Source: Nitrospirota bacterium (GTDB lineage: Bacteria; Nitrospirota; Nitrospiria; Nitrospirales; Nitrospiraceae). From it: a stretch of DNA of 64,000 bases. Under the pieces are notes generated by a model that worked only from the letters and a program-made list of their open reading frames with translations, did not search any database and had not been told where the DNA came from. Of this stretch, positions 9,431 to 18,648 are shown piece after piece. Position numbers and translations under genes: made by a program. The stretch covers positions 62,001 to 126,000 of the forward strand of contig JAUSMA010000021.1 in assembly GCA_030645475.1 (NCBI GenBank), in the 5' to 3' direction. Numbering within the stretch: the first letter of the stretch is position 1; each line of letters opens with the position of its first letter.

Positions 9431-11478
9431 GTCAACCTCGACTTAGTTGTCTGTCCGGCTCGTTGAATTACTTGAGCGGCGATTGTTGTGTTATAGCGTT
9501 CCGAGGAAAATGCAGCCGCGATATCGATGGGGGTCTTGCCGCGAAGAATGATCTGTTGAAGAAGAATCAGGAGCGGCGAAAGGAGCGACAGGATGACCGC
9601 CGGCAGCCAGATCGACTTAAGATCCGGACGCTTCTTCAGCAACAGTGCGAGCAATTCCTCTCGTGTGGGGGCAGCTGGCTCCACAAGATTGACGACAGAT
9701 GGTGCGGCATCGATATCCTGCACTGTTGACCGAATCACTTTCGCAGCAGTCCCCACGTCGCACAGACTCAGCCGGCTAGACCGAGGCCCCACCGCGACAT
9801 AGACGGGTCCCAGCTCACGCCCGAGTCGTCCGGGTGGTTCAAAGTCTGAAAAGTCGACCAGCGGGCCAGGCCTTATGACCTTTACCGTCAACCCAAGTAG
9901 AGGCCCCTGCTCCATCACCTCACGTTCCGATTCGGCCTTGCCCCAGACATAGGGCCCCCGAGCCAGATTGCCGGCATCCACCGGCGTCCGCTCATCGAGC
10001 GGCCCACCCATCTCTTTACCGGTCTTCAAGATGCCGAGGCTACTGATATGGATAAACCGCTTGACCGAGGCCTTCGCCGCGCTACGGAGAAGGTTCTTTG
10101 TCGCCAGGACCGAGTTCCGCTCATGAGCCTCTTTGCCCCCTGCGGTCTCAGCCGCACAATGCACAACCGTCTCCACTCCTGATAAGACAGCCCCGTCGAA
10201 ATCTCCGCCAAGATCTGCGCCAACATACTCAACCCCCGCCTGTCGCTCAGACGGAGGAGGCACACGCCGCCCAAGCGCGCGTACCGGCCATCCGCATTGA
10301 CGAAGCTCGGCGACGACTGCACGGCCAAGCAGCCCCGTTCCTCCTGTAACCAAGACGCGGCCCTTCTTCACATCGGTCGGCGAAAGCTGTCGCTCGCGAG
10401 CGGATAGGTCCGCCTCCGCTCGTACCTCATATTCTGCCTTGGCGCTACGCAGCTTTTCCCCGACCTGTTCACACAAACGAACCGTCTCACGGATGGAAGA
10501 GGGAGACAGCGGCGGCGGAGTGCCTTGGCGAACGCTGTCATAAAAAGCTTCGATCAACTCGGCCAGACCGGGATAGCCCTTTCCTTTATGAAGGATACGC
10601 GAGGCAAACCCCCGAGTCGATCCGATCAGAATCTGCAACCCCTCCCGATAGGGGTTGGAAAGAATCGACACGGCTGACGTGCCAGGTCCTGGCAACTTCG
10701 TGAGCGCCCCCCTGACAAAATCCGCACGAAGTGATCCGCTGGTCCCCACCACACGAAGATACGAATCGATCGGACGTCCTCGCAGCGTAACGACCAATAC
10801 CCCCGTGGTCTCGCCGGCCTGCAGAATGGCATGCACTTCCCCTTCAGGCCTGACCAGCATCGACTGCAGCTGCGGTGCCGTCCCGGCGGCTCCCCCTAAG
10901 GCGTCGAGGAGGGTGTAGACAGGATGCGGCAAAATATCGAGCAGTTGATCGATCGGAGACATCAAGGATCGCCCGTCGTTGGACTTCCGTACCGTTTTAA
11001 ACGAAAAATAACTCTCCACATGGACCACACGACCGATGAGTGGAAGGGCCGCCGCCAAGGCCCGCGCCGGCGACTCGTACAACAACTGGTGACCGGCACA
11101 GACCGATCGCCCTGCGCGCCGTGCGGCATCGAGCACCGCCTCCGTATCGGCCAGTCGAAGAGTAAACGGTTTTTCGACGTAGACATGCGCACAGTGTGAG
11201 AGGCACAACATCGCCAACTCGGCATGAGTTGCAGGTGGCGTCGCGATGTGAACGACTGTCGGCTTGACAGACTTGAGCAAGTCGGAAACGGATGTAAAAA
11301 ATGGCACATCCTGGGGCACCAGCCCATCCAATTTTGACCGATCACCGGAGGGATCGGCCAATGCGATGATGCGTCCGGCGCCATGCGCCTTGATAGCTTT
11401 GGCGTGATGCACGCCCATCTTGCCACAACCAATAAGAGCGACATCTACTGGTATCTGTGCGTGACCTTGTTGTCCCAT
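9427..11478 (-). CDS. Two-domain fusion: Gfo/Idh/MocA oxidoreductase plus NAD-dependent SDR epimerase/dehydratase
   Basis: About 683 residues. The N-terminal half is a Gfo/Idh/MocA dehydrogenase: VALIGCGKMGVHHAKAI (NAD-binding) and HVYVEKPFTL with the Glu-Lys-Pro motif. From about residue 365 a second Rossmann domain starts with RVLVTGGTGLLGRAVVAEL, followed by VVHCAAETAG and YVWGKAESE with the SDR Tyr-x3-Lys. Both halves keep their cofactor and catalytic motifs, so this looks like a genuine bifunctional sugar-modifying enzyme. Family knowledge suggests oxidation/reduction of a nucleotide-sugar followed by epimerisation or dehydration. A hydrophobic segment near the C-terminus (WLPAVILSLLSPLLILLQQI) suggests membrane attachment. 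The ATG at 11478 is preferred to the GTG at 11502. Confidence 0.88.
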   Translation of the reverse strand: MGQQGHAQIPVDVALIGCGKMGVHHAKAIKAHGAGRIIALADPSGDRSKLDGLVPQDVPFFTSVSDLLKSVKPTVVHIATPPATHAELAMLCLSHCAHVYVEKPFTLRLADTEAVLDAARRAGRSVCAGHQLLYESPARALAAALPLIGRVVHVESYFSFKTVRKSNDGRSLMSPIDQLLDILPHPVYTLLDALGGAAGTAPQLQSMLVRPEGEVHAILQAGETTGVLVVTLRGRPIDSYLRVVGTSGSLRADFVRGALTKLPGPGTSAVSILSNPYREGLQILIGSTRGFASRILHKGKGYPGLAELIEAFYDSVRQGTPPPLSPSSIRETVRLCEQVGEKLRSAKAEYEVRAEADLSARERQLSPTDVKKGRVLVTGGTGLLGRAVVAELRQCGWPVRALGRRVPPPSERQAGVEYVGADLGGDFDGAVLSGVETVVHCAAETAGGKEAHERNSVLATKNLLRSAAKASVKRFIHISSLGILKTGKEMGGPLDERTPVDAGNLARGPYVWGKAESEREVMEQGPLLGLTVKVIRPGPLVDFSDFEPPGRLGRELGPVYVAVGPRSSRLSLCDVGTAAKVIRSTVQDIDAAPSVVNLVEPAAPTREELLALLLKKRPDLKSIWLPAVILSLLSPLLILLQQIILRGKTPIDIAAAFSSERYNTTIAAQVIQRAGQTTKSRLT

Positions 11479-11523
11479 GTCAGTCGATTCTCGGTTTATC
11501 ACGGACTATTGCGCAATTCTTTC

Positions 11524-11541
11524 TTGAGGAATTGTCCTCAA
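11524..11541. repeat. Short perfect inverted repeat between asnB-like gene and the fusion gene
   Basis: TTGAGGA, a four-base loop ATTG, then TCCTCAA. It lies about 75 nt after the upstream asnB-like gene and about 45 nt before the fusion gene in transcription direction. No T-run follows on the minus strand, so it is not a typical terminator; it may be an RNA-processing or stability hairpin, or chance. Confidence 0.4.
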
Positions 11542-11615
11542 CAGCTCGAAATAAATCCAATCGTCCCTTCTATTGTTAACCGCGGCTTTACTCTAATGCA
11601 TTTCCGCACATGACT

Positions 11616-13460
11616 CTAGCAATGAAACGTTTCACGCCAGACATGAAGATTCAACGCCGTCCACAACAACTCTGAATGGTCATGCGTACTTGACCGATGC
11701 TCCGTCACGATTCGACGCAGCGCCACACGATCGAACAAATCAGGGTCGGCCTGGTCTGGAAATGCCACAATCCTCGCTCCCATCCCCTCGTTCGACCGGA
11801 ACCAACGCTCCAGTGGAACGCCGAAACCAGACTTTCGCCGATCGACGATTTCTGCTGGCAACAACAGGCGCGCCTCATCCTTGACTATAGCCTTGCCGAC
11901 ACCGCCTCTCAGCTTGTACGCAGTCGGCAGCCGATTCGCAAACTCAACAATCCGATAGTCCATAAAGGGAACGCGCGACTCGATACTCGCCGCCATGCTC
12001 ATCTTATCCTGTCGATTGAGAATGGAAACGAGGAAACATTCCTGATCGAGGAGCGACAAACGGGCGACCGCATCCAACCCTAAATTGTCCGTCCCCTTGA
12101 GACAGGCCTGTCGATAATCGAGATTTGCGCCGAGTATCCGCGGACAAGCGGACGCCACGACCTCTGGACGCAGGACACTCGTGTTGTACATCAACGTCTC
12201 CTCGGGAGAGCAGCCGACGTAGCGATCGAGCTTCTCCACTCGATGGTCACGAGTTGCACGGCCCCACATCTTCAACAAGCTTCGTATCGCGCTCGGAATA
12301 CGCCGGTACAAGGATGCGATCCCTGGAATTCGATAACGGGGATACCCGGAGAACAACTCGTCCGATCCCTCTCCGGTCAGGACCACCGTGACGTGCTGCT
12401 TGGCCAGACGGCTTAACGCAAAGATTTGAATCGAATTGGCAAAGTTCAGGGGTTCGTCGTTATGCCATACCATCCGGGGGAAGAGCTCACTAAACTCGAC
12501 ATGGCTCAGAGTCAGGGGGTGATGAATGGTTCCATACTTTTTTGAAACTATTGCCGCATAGGCACTCTCATCATATTCGGGCTCGTCGAATCCGATCGAA
12601 AAGGTGTTGACCGGACCTCCCTTGAGTTTCGAGGCTATCGCGGTCACGAGACTGGAATCGACCCCGCCGCTGCAAAACGTCCCGACCGGCACATCGCTGA
12701 TCAGACGTAGCTTCACGGAATCTTCAAGCAAATCCGCAAAGGCCTGTCGTGCGTCCTCATAGGTCATCTGCTGCCGGTCGCCGGAAGGCCTCGGAGACCA
12801 ATACTGCGCAATCCGCAGATGGCCGTCGCGAAGCGTCAGGGTGCAGCCAGGGGGAAGACTCATGACGTCGCGGAACAGGCTCTCTGGACCGGCGACCTGA
12901 CGGAAGAGCATGTACTCGGCCACGGCCTCTTCCCGGCAACGAGCAGAAATCATCCCGCTCGCAAGGACCGCCTTGATTTCTGAACCGAAAATGAAGCCAC
13001 CCGGCGCAGAGGCATAATACAGAGGCTTCACACCCATGCGATCCCTGGCAAGAAATAGTTGGCGGCGTTTTTTGTCCCAGATCGCAAACGCGAACATACC
13101 GTTCAACGCATGGACGCAGGCCTCTCCACGCTCGGCATAGAGATGGAGAATCACTTCGGTGTCGCTCTCGGTCCGAAAGCGGTACCCCTTCGCGATCAAC
13201 TCTTGTCTCAATACGCGGTAGTTATAGATCTCACCGTTAAATACGATACAGAGCGACCCCTCTTCATTCGACATCGGCTGGTGCCCGCCACCGAGGTCGA
13301 TGATGCTCAGTCGGCGCTGTCCGAGCCCAACAGGGCCATCGAGATACAGCCCCGCGTCATCAGGCCCCCTGTAAGCAAAGATGTCTCGCATCTTCGTGAT
13401 CAGGTCCTGCTCACATCGCCTTGCAGGATCAGCATAGACCAAGCCGACTATGCCACACAT
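11616..13460 (-). CDS. asnB: Asparagine synthase-like glutamine amidotransferase (first copy)
   Basis: This 614-residue protein begins MCGIVG, so Cys2 is the N-terminal nucleophile that releases ammonia from glutamine. The glutaminase domain shows YRGPDDAG, RRLSIIDL and FNGEIYNY. The synthase domain (from about residue 240) has the pyrophosphate loop TFCSGGVDSSLV and later TGEGSDELFSGY. Such proteins in polysaccharide loci often amidate a carboxyl group on a sugar or acyl unit rather than make asparagine. It directly follows an adenylate-forming PaaK-like gene, which supports a modifying role. All catalytic motifs look intact. Confidence 0.92.
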   Translation of the reverse strand: MCGIVGLVYADPARRCEQDLITKMRDIFAYRGPDDAGLYLDGPVGLGQRRLSIIDLGGGHQPMSNEEGSLCIVFNGEIYNYRVLRQELIAKGYRFRTESDTEVILHLYAERGEACVHALNGMFAFAIWDKKRRQLFLARDRMGVKPLYYASAPGGFIFGSEIKAVLASGMISARCREEAVAEYMLFRQVAGPESLFRDVMSLPPGCTLTLRDGHLRIAQYWSPRPSGDRQQMTYEDARQAFADLLEDSVKLRLISDVPVGTFCSGGVDSSLVTAIASKLKGGPVNTFSIGFDEPEYDESAYAAIVSKKYGTIHHPLTLSHVEFSELFPRMVWHNDEPLNFANSIQIFALSRLAKQHVTVVLTGEGSDELFSGYPRYRIPGIASLYRRIPSAIRSLLKMWGRATRDHRVEKLDRYVGCSPEETLMYNTSVLRPEVVASACPRILGANLDYRQACLKGTDNLGLDAVARLSLLDQECFLVSILNRQDKMSMAASIESRVPFMDYRIVEFANRLPTAYKLRGGVGKAIVKDEARLLLPAEIVDRRKSGFGVPLERWFRSNEGMGARIVAFPDQADPDLFDRVALRRIVTEHRSSTHDHSELLWTALNLHVWRETFHC

Positions 13461-13505
13461 ACGTCTTGTTCCCTTCTCTTCAAACCAATGGAAGAACTGG
13501 CCCGG

Positions 13506-14912
13506 TCAGATACCTAGTGGAACGTGGGAAGTCACCCATTTGAACTTTCCGTTTGCCGCTGGTTCCAGCCGGTCCACCATCTGCACCTCAACCCGGACAT
13601 CCTGCCCCAAACGGGCCTTCAACTCAGTGATCAGATGGAGCGTATGTTCCGGTGTATAGGTCGGACCAGGAATGAGTTTCACGATCACGGTCTGACAATC
13701 CGTTTGCACGATCTGCGATCCCTCGATGCAATCAAGCGGTTTAAACGGATGCGTCAGCACAGAGGGAGAGATTAGCCGACCGTCTTTCAAGGTGAGCACA
13801 TCTTCGGCCTTCGTCGTCACGTCATCCATGATGTTCAAGCCACGTCCACAGGAACAGGGCTTCTCTCTCAGGCTCGTCATGTCATTCGTCACGTAACGGA
13901 TCAGCGGCATGGCCATGTTATGCAAGCTCGTCCCGACCAGTTTACCCACGGTACCGAGCGGAACGGGATGCCCTTGCTTGTCAACGATCTCCGAGACCCC
14001 GTATTCCATCGCCAAGTGATGTCCTTCATGCCGCTCGCACTCGCTGGAAAAGACCACCCGCTCGGCCAACGCGTAGTAATCGAACACGCGGCAGGCAAAC
14101 CGTTCCTCTATCACCTGACGCTGAAAATCGTAGAGCGTTTCGGACGACGTAATCACGGCTCGGAGGGGAAAGGTCTCGCCCCGGCTTTGCAGAAACTTGG
14201 CCAGCACATACAGCGTCGAGGGATACCCGTCGAGCAGCGCAGGCTGGAAACGGGTTAACGCATCAAAGTAGGCCGGGAGATTCTGTTTCGAGAAGTGAAA
14301 CGACGATAGCAACATCTGATTGTGGCGCCGATTCATCCGCCAAAATGGCGGCCCCTTCTGTTCCAGCGGCACGATAACATTGCCGCGAGCCACCCCGATT
14401 CGATCTCCATCCCGAGCCAGACGGCACCCTGCCCATCGATAATGCCGATCGAGTGCCGCATAGGCCATCCACACATTATCGGCATCATACCCGACGGTCA
14501 GCGGAGTGCCGGTCGTCCCACTCGTATGACCAGTCCGCATCGACCCACGCGACACACTCCTGGAACGTAAATCATCAAAGTGTGCTCGGACATCGTCGCG
14601 AGTCAGCAGCGGCACCTTGGGCAAATCGCCCTGGCCTCGAATATCGGACGGTTTCAACTTACACTCATCGAACCGGCGACGGTAGAACGGAACCGTCTCA
14701 TAGGCATGCTTCACAATGGCGCGCAGCCGCTCATCCTGATAGGCTTCCAGCTCGCTACGCGAAAACCACTCAGCCTTGGCCAACAGATCTCGGAACTCGC
14801 TAAATCGTCCGGCATACCGTTCACGATCGAGTAAGGTGCTGTACCCCGTCAAGATCAGGTTCTGCCCCCAAACAGGGGCCAAACTATAGAGAGCGGCTAA
14901 ATAGCGATTCAT
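13506..14912 (-). CDS. Phenylacetate-CoA ligase (PaaK/CapK)-like adenylate-forming enzyme
   Basis: This 468-residue protein carries the AMP-binding loop HTSGTTGTPLTVGYD near residue 130, ITSSETLYDFQ, YALAERVVFSSECE in the region binding AMP, and a Cys-containing PCSCGRGLN. This is the layout of PaaK/CapK proteins, which activate a carboxylic acid with ATP. CapK-like members occur in capsule loci without a known substrate. The start overlaps the stop of the upstream glycosyltransferase (ATGA), and the asnB-like gene follows 45 nt later, so acid activation and amide formation may be linked steps. Confidence 0.85.
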   Translation of the reverse strand: MNRYLAALYSLAPVWGQNLILTGYSTLLDRERYAGRFSEFRDLLAKAEWFSRSELEAYQDERLRAIVKHAYETVPFYRRRFDECKLKPSDIRGQGDLPKVPLLTRDDVRAHFDDLRSRSVSRGSMRTGHTSGTTGTPLTVGYDADNVWMAYAALDRHYRWAGCRLARDGDRIGVARGNVIVPLEQKGPPFWRMNRRHNQMLLSSFHFSKQNLPAYFDALTRFQPALLDGYPSTLYVLAKFLQSRGETFPLRAVITSSETLYDFQRQVIEERFACRVFDYYALAERVVFSSECERHEGHHLAMEYGVSEIVDKQGHPVPLGTVGKLVGTSLHNMAMPLIRYVTNDMTSLREKPCSCGRGLNIMDDVTTKAEDVLTLKDGRLISPSVLTHPFKPLDCIEGSQIVQTDCQTVIVKLIPGPTYTPEHTLHLITELKARLGQDVRVEVQMVDRLEPAANGKFKWVTSHVPLGI

Positions 14913-16171
14913 CGCGCCTTCCCTCCGCTCTCCATTGCGCGACGATACGCATCCAGGAGCTGTCCACCGATCGTGCGCCAGGAGTACCGGCGCTCGACCA
15001 ATTCGCGAGCGGCGCGTCCCAACTCAAGTCGGCGATTTCGATCTCCCAGCAACATAACCGTCTTTTCCGCAAACTGTTTAGGGGTATCCCCCACCAACAG
15101 ATGCTCGTCTGGGCGAACGTCGAGGCCTTCGCAACCGATCGAGGTCGATACCATCGCTTTGCCCATGGCCATCGCATCTAATACCTTCAAGCGAGTCCCG
15201 CCGCCTACGCGCAGAGGCACGACATAGACTGATGCATCTCGCACCAGCGGACGAATATCTGACACATATCCCGTCACCACTATTTGAGGATCAATTGCCG
15301 CCAGCGCGACGAGATCCTTCGGCGGATCTTGCCCGACGGCAAAGAACCGCACGTCCGGCACCCGCTGCTTGATCAAGGGCCAAATGTCCTTCAGGAAGAA
15401 CATGACGGCATCGCGATTCGCAAACATATTCATGCCGCCCGTATAGATAAGCGCCGGAAGATCGCTCCCTTGACTCGGCGAGAAGTACTCAACATCGACA
15501 CCATTGGGCACAATTGCCGTGCGAAGGCCCGGAACCTTTTCAAGAAGGGTCTTCTCGTCCGGCTGTGAGACGAAAATATTGACATCAAACGCCCCGACCT
15601 TCTCCGCCTCATACGCGCGTAACTTCCGGGTTTCTCGCTGCAAAAATCGCCTCGCAAGCGGTCCTGTTTCGGCACCGGCCCGGCGCTCCATCAGCTGCGA
15701 CTCAATATTGTGATGAGTGACAACCGTGGCAATCGGCCGCTTCTTGCCTAGAAACCGAGCCAGCGCAATGGTATCGACATGAATGAGATCAAATTTCTGT
15801 GTGTCGATCAATTCAGAGACTCGCCGCTGGAACGCTGCTGATCGGTGTGCCAACACGCTGAAGGGGCTCGAAGAGAATGCGCTCGCAGCCAGCCCTGCGA
15901 ACCGATGAATCGGGGAAGCCTTGGGCCAGAGCGGAAAATACTCCACCGCCTCACAACACTTGAGAAGAGCTGCCCGACTCTCCTGAATCGACGCCTCCGT
16001 AGGAAGCACATCAGGATGTACAAACGCCAGCAAATGTACCTGCGCGTTACGCCCTAGCTCACGCAACAGATTATAGCCACGCTGAAGTACACCACCGTGA
16101 GGAGGATATGGGACAATTTGGGAGAGAAACAACACTCTCAGCGGTGTGAAGCCAGGCGTTCGGTTGATCAC
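14909..16171 (-). CDS. Glycosyltransferase family 4, resembling exosortase-associated TIGR03087-type enzymes
   Basis: A 420-residue GT-B enzyme. The N-terminus RVLFLSQIVPYPPHGGVLQRG is the acceptor-domain start seen in the PEP-CTERM/EpsH-associated sugar transferases I know as TIGR03087. Further blocks are VVTHHNIESQLMERR, VPNGVDVEYF, LIYTGGMNMFANRDAV and the C-terminal RVGGGTRLKVLDAMAMGKAM with the glutamate-equivalent donor site. The start is a GTG overlapping the previous stop (GTGA). The family assignment is from memory and would need an HMM search. Confidence 0.82.
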   Translation of the reverse strand: MINRTPGFTPLRVLFLSQIVPYPPHGGVLQRGYNLLRELGRNAQVHLLAFVHPDVLPTEASIQESRAALLKCCEAVEYFPLWPKASPIHRFAGLAASAFSSSPFSVLAHRSAAFQRRVSELIDTQKFDLIHVDTIALARFLGKKRPIATVVTHHNIESQLMERRAGAETGPLARRFLQRETRKLRAYEAEKVGAFDVNIFVSQPDEKTLLEKVPGLRTAIVPNGVDVEYFSPSQGSDLPALIYTGGMNMFANRDAVMFFLKDIWPLIKQRVPDVRFFAVGQDPPKDLVALAAIDPQIVVTGYVSDIRPLVRDASVYVVPLRVGGGTRLKVLDAMAMGKAMVSTSIGCEGLDVRPDEHLLVGDTPKQFAEKTVMLLGDRNRRLELGRAARELVERRYSWRTIGGQLLDAYRRAMESGGKAR

Positions 16172-17364
16172 CCCAAGACCTCCAAATAGAGCCGTTCATA
16201 ATCCCGTGCCATCCGGTCCGCCGTAAATGACTGATAAAATGTTTTCTTGGCTTCGTTCCCGAGCCGAGCTCCCAACTCTGGCTCATGAATCAACCGCGAT
16301 AGGGCACTTACCATCTGATCAATATTTCTGGGATCGACAAGAAGACCGTCTCGATCATGGCCAATCACCAGTGGGTTCTCCCCGACACGAGTGACGACAA
16401 TCGGCTTCCCTGCGGCCATTGCTTCCAGCACAACCACAGACATGGCCTCCCAAAGAGAGGGCTGAAAGAAAACGTCAAGTTTGGGAATTAACCGCGCTGC
16501 CGCGTCTTTGACCCAGCCGATCAAATAGACGGTATCGGCTAAACCAAGCCGTTCGCACTTTTGCTCAAGCTCTTTTCGAAGGGGCCCTTCACCGGCCACA
16601 ATAAACGCCACCTTCTCCCCCTGACTCTTCAGCCGGGCCGCTACATCCAACAAAAATGTAATGCCTTTTTGTTCATACAGCGTGGCAATCGTTCCAACCA
16701 CCAACCGCTTCTCCGTCCCGATGACGGACTGGAGATCAAACTCTTCTCCCCTATCTGACAGGGTGACACCATTCCATATTTTCCTCATCTTGGTCGAAGA
16801 CACTCCGTAGGCCTGCTCGATCGTTTTCCGCTGATGATCACCGACTGCAACTAAACAATCCGCAACCCTGGAAAAAACCCGCTCCATCAACATCCGTCGC
16901 TTGTCATCATGGGGGTAATTTCCAAAGTGAAACGTATGCACCAATTTGACGCTCGGACAAAATATCTTACAGAGTGCGGAGTCGGTGAGGGAATAGGTCG
17001 TGTGGGAATGGACGATGTCGATCTTCTTACTGCGGATGACCTTCAAAAGCTCCAAGAAAGAAAGATAGTTGGCTCTCTTGAAAACCTTCGATGGAGGAAG
17101 CCCGACAATGTCCACACCGGCACGATGGAGGTCGTCGCCAATGTTCCCGCGCTCTTTGAGGTGACACACACTGACGTTGAATAGACGGCGATCGAGTGTG
17201 TGGCAGAGGTTTTGAATGACGACCTCGGTCCCTCCGATCCAAAGGTTAGAAACTACGATCAAGAGATTATACTTGCGTTTAATATTAGCCTCCCGAGAGC
17301 TCTGGCCTGGACGATTTTCACTAATTTTCACGAGCGAACTTCTTTCGTTAAGATGGGATGTCAC
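16168..17364 (-). CDS. Glycosyltransferase family 4
   Basis: A 398-residue GT4 enzyme. After about 30 polar residues the GT-B fold begins with LLIVVSNLWIGGTEVVIQNL. HSHTTYSLTD, VAVGDHQRKTIEQAYG, VGTIATLYEQKGITFLLD and FFQPSLWEAMSVVVLEAMAAGKP (with the E-x7-E motif) follow in order. The GTG at 17364 is the only good start and has GAAGAAG upstream. The gene lies 9 nt after the polymerase-like gene and overlaps the next glycosyltransferase, so the three are surely cotranscribed. Confidence 0.9.
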   Translation of the reverse strand: MTSHLNERSSLVKISENRPGQSSREANIKRKYNLLIVVSNLWIGGTEVVIQNLCHTLDRRLFNVSVCHLKERGNIGDDLHRAGVDIVGLPPSKVFKRANYLSFLELLKVIRSKKIDIVHSHTTYSLTDSALCKIFCPSVKLVHTFHFGNYPHDDKRRMLMERVFSRVADCLVAVGDHQRKTIEQAYGVSSTKMRKIWNGVTLSDRGEEFDLQSVIGTEKRLVVGTIATLYEQKGITFLLDVAARLKSQGEKVAFIVAGEGPLRKELEQKCERLGLADTVYLIGWVKDAAARLIPKLDVFFQPSLWEAMSVVVLEAMAAGKPIVVTRVGENPLVIGHDRDGLLVDPRNIDQMVSALSRLIHEPELGARLGNEAKKTFYQSFTADRMARDYERLYLEVLG

Positions 17365-17373
17365 GGGTCTTCT

Positions 17374-18645
17374 TCATTGCACAGACGCTCCCCGAAAGAC
17401 CAGAGGACGACCTTCCTGCGGGCTTCGAACGACCGCTTCTGACGCGATCGCCTCCTTACAGAGTTGTCGCCCACACTCCAGAAGCGCCGCCAGCATATAG
17501 ATGTGCGGATAATACGGCGCCGAGAGAAAGGCTCCGCCAATTGCAAAGGCAACCATGCTCGCATTGAGAGCAATTACCAAATTTCGACAGGTGACGTCCC
17601 GCTCGGTCCGGCGCGCTTTCATTTCGCGCGACATCCGTTCGCCCGCAATGAAATTTGATAACATGATCCCAAATAAGAAGATAATGCCGGGAATGCCCAA
17701 CTCCCCAAGGATAAGGAAGTAAGAGGAATGGGCAGTCTGCCAAGGAATGTCGCTACTCCCCACTCCCTCCGGCCTATATTCCACCCCATACTTGACGGGG
17801 AAATGCCCCGCCCCAACGCCTGTAATAGGATGGTCCGCCACCATTCTGAGCGAAGCTCCCCATACTGCGATCCGGCCCGCAGCCGACCCCTCCATCTCAT
17901 CGCCGGTCTTAGTCATCGTTTGCATCCGCTCATAGAATTGCGGCGGTGCAACCGCCACAATGAGAAATAGCACGAGCACCATCCCGATGACCCCGATAAT
18001 CTTACGGTCGTTTTTTGCCCAGTAAAAGAGCGCCACGCAGGCTAACGCAACGATCCCTCCCCTTGACTGGGTTTGCACGACTGCAATGATCAAAACAGCC
18101 AGCATACCTGTATAGAACAGCTTCCTGATAACTCCTTGGGATTCTGAAATCATGAACAGACAAAGGGGAATAGCAATATTCACCGACAGTGCGAAATCGT
18201 TGCCATCGCCCAGGAATGCACCAGTGGCAATATAGTGCCTTTCGCCATCGCCCGAAAACATCTCTGGCGTCAAAGCTCCGACAGCAAGATGGACCAGGAT
18301 CAATGTCGTGAATAATCCCTTAACCCTATCAAGGTCATAGATTTCTTTTTTGAGGACGATAAACATGAAAAAGTATCCGAGCACCATTTCGAATACGGTA
18401 ATTGCATACATTTTCACGTCACAGATAAGACCTGAAATGACCAGCAGAAAGAGAAGGAACATGATCCAATGGGCGCTTGGGCTTCCCAAGACATCGGGCA
18501 TTTTCACTTTCTTAGTAAATACCGACCCGAACAGGACAGCGAGGGGAACGAGCGAGTTTAGGTGAAACGCGTTGAGGGCCGGAAAGTAACTCGATGGCCG
18601 GATATACTCTAATGCGAAAAATAGCAGCAGCCCGTAGTACACCAT
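17374..18645 (-). CDS. O-antigen ligase/polymerase-like membrane protein, exosortase-associated type
   Basis: A 423-residue polytopic membrane protein with about ten hydrophobic segments. The large periplasmic loop and flanking blocks VQTQSRGGIVALA, AAGRIAVWGASLRMVADHPITG and AHSSYFLILGELGIPG are hallmarks of the Wzy/WaaL (O-antigen ligase) superfamily; the loop arginine in SRGG and the histidine in TAHSSY are expected active-site residues. Opening residues YYGLLLFFALEYIRPSSYFP resemble the exosortase-A-associated O-glycosylation ligase family (TIGR03097). Likely role: polymerising or transferring the lipid-linked glycan at the periplasmic face. Confidence 0.85.
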   Translation of the reverse strand: MVYYGLLLFFALEYIRPSSYFPALNAFHLNSLVPLAVLFGSVFTKKVKMPDVLGSPSAHWIMFLLFLLVISGLICDVKMYAITVFEMVLGYFFMFIVLKKEIYDLDRVKGLFTTLILVHLAVGALTPEMFSGDGERHYIATGAFLGDGNDFALSVNIAIPLCLFMISESQGVIRKLFYTGMLAVLIIAVVQTQSRGGIVALACVALFYWAKNDRKIIGVIGMVLVLFLIVAVAPPQFYERMQTMTKTGDEMEGSAAGRIAVWGASLRMVADHPITGVGAGHFPVKYGVEYRPEGVGSSDIPWQTAHSSYFLILGELGIPGIIFLFGIMLSNFIAGERMSREMKARRTERDVTCRNLVIALNASMVAFAIGGAFLSAPYYPHIYMLAALLECGRQLCKEAIASEAVVRSPQEGRPLVFRGASVQ

Positions 18646-18648
18646 TTT

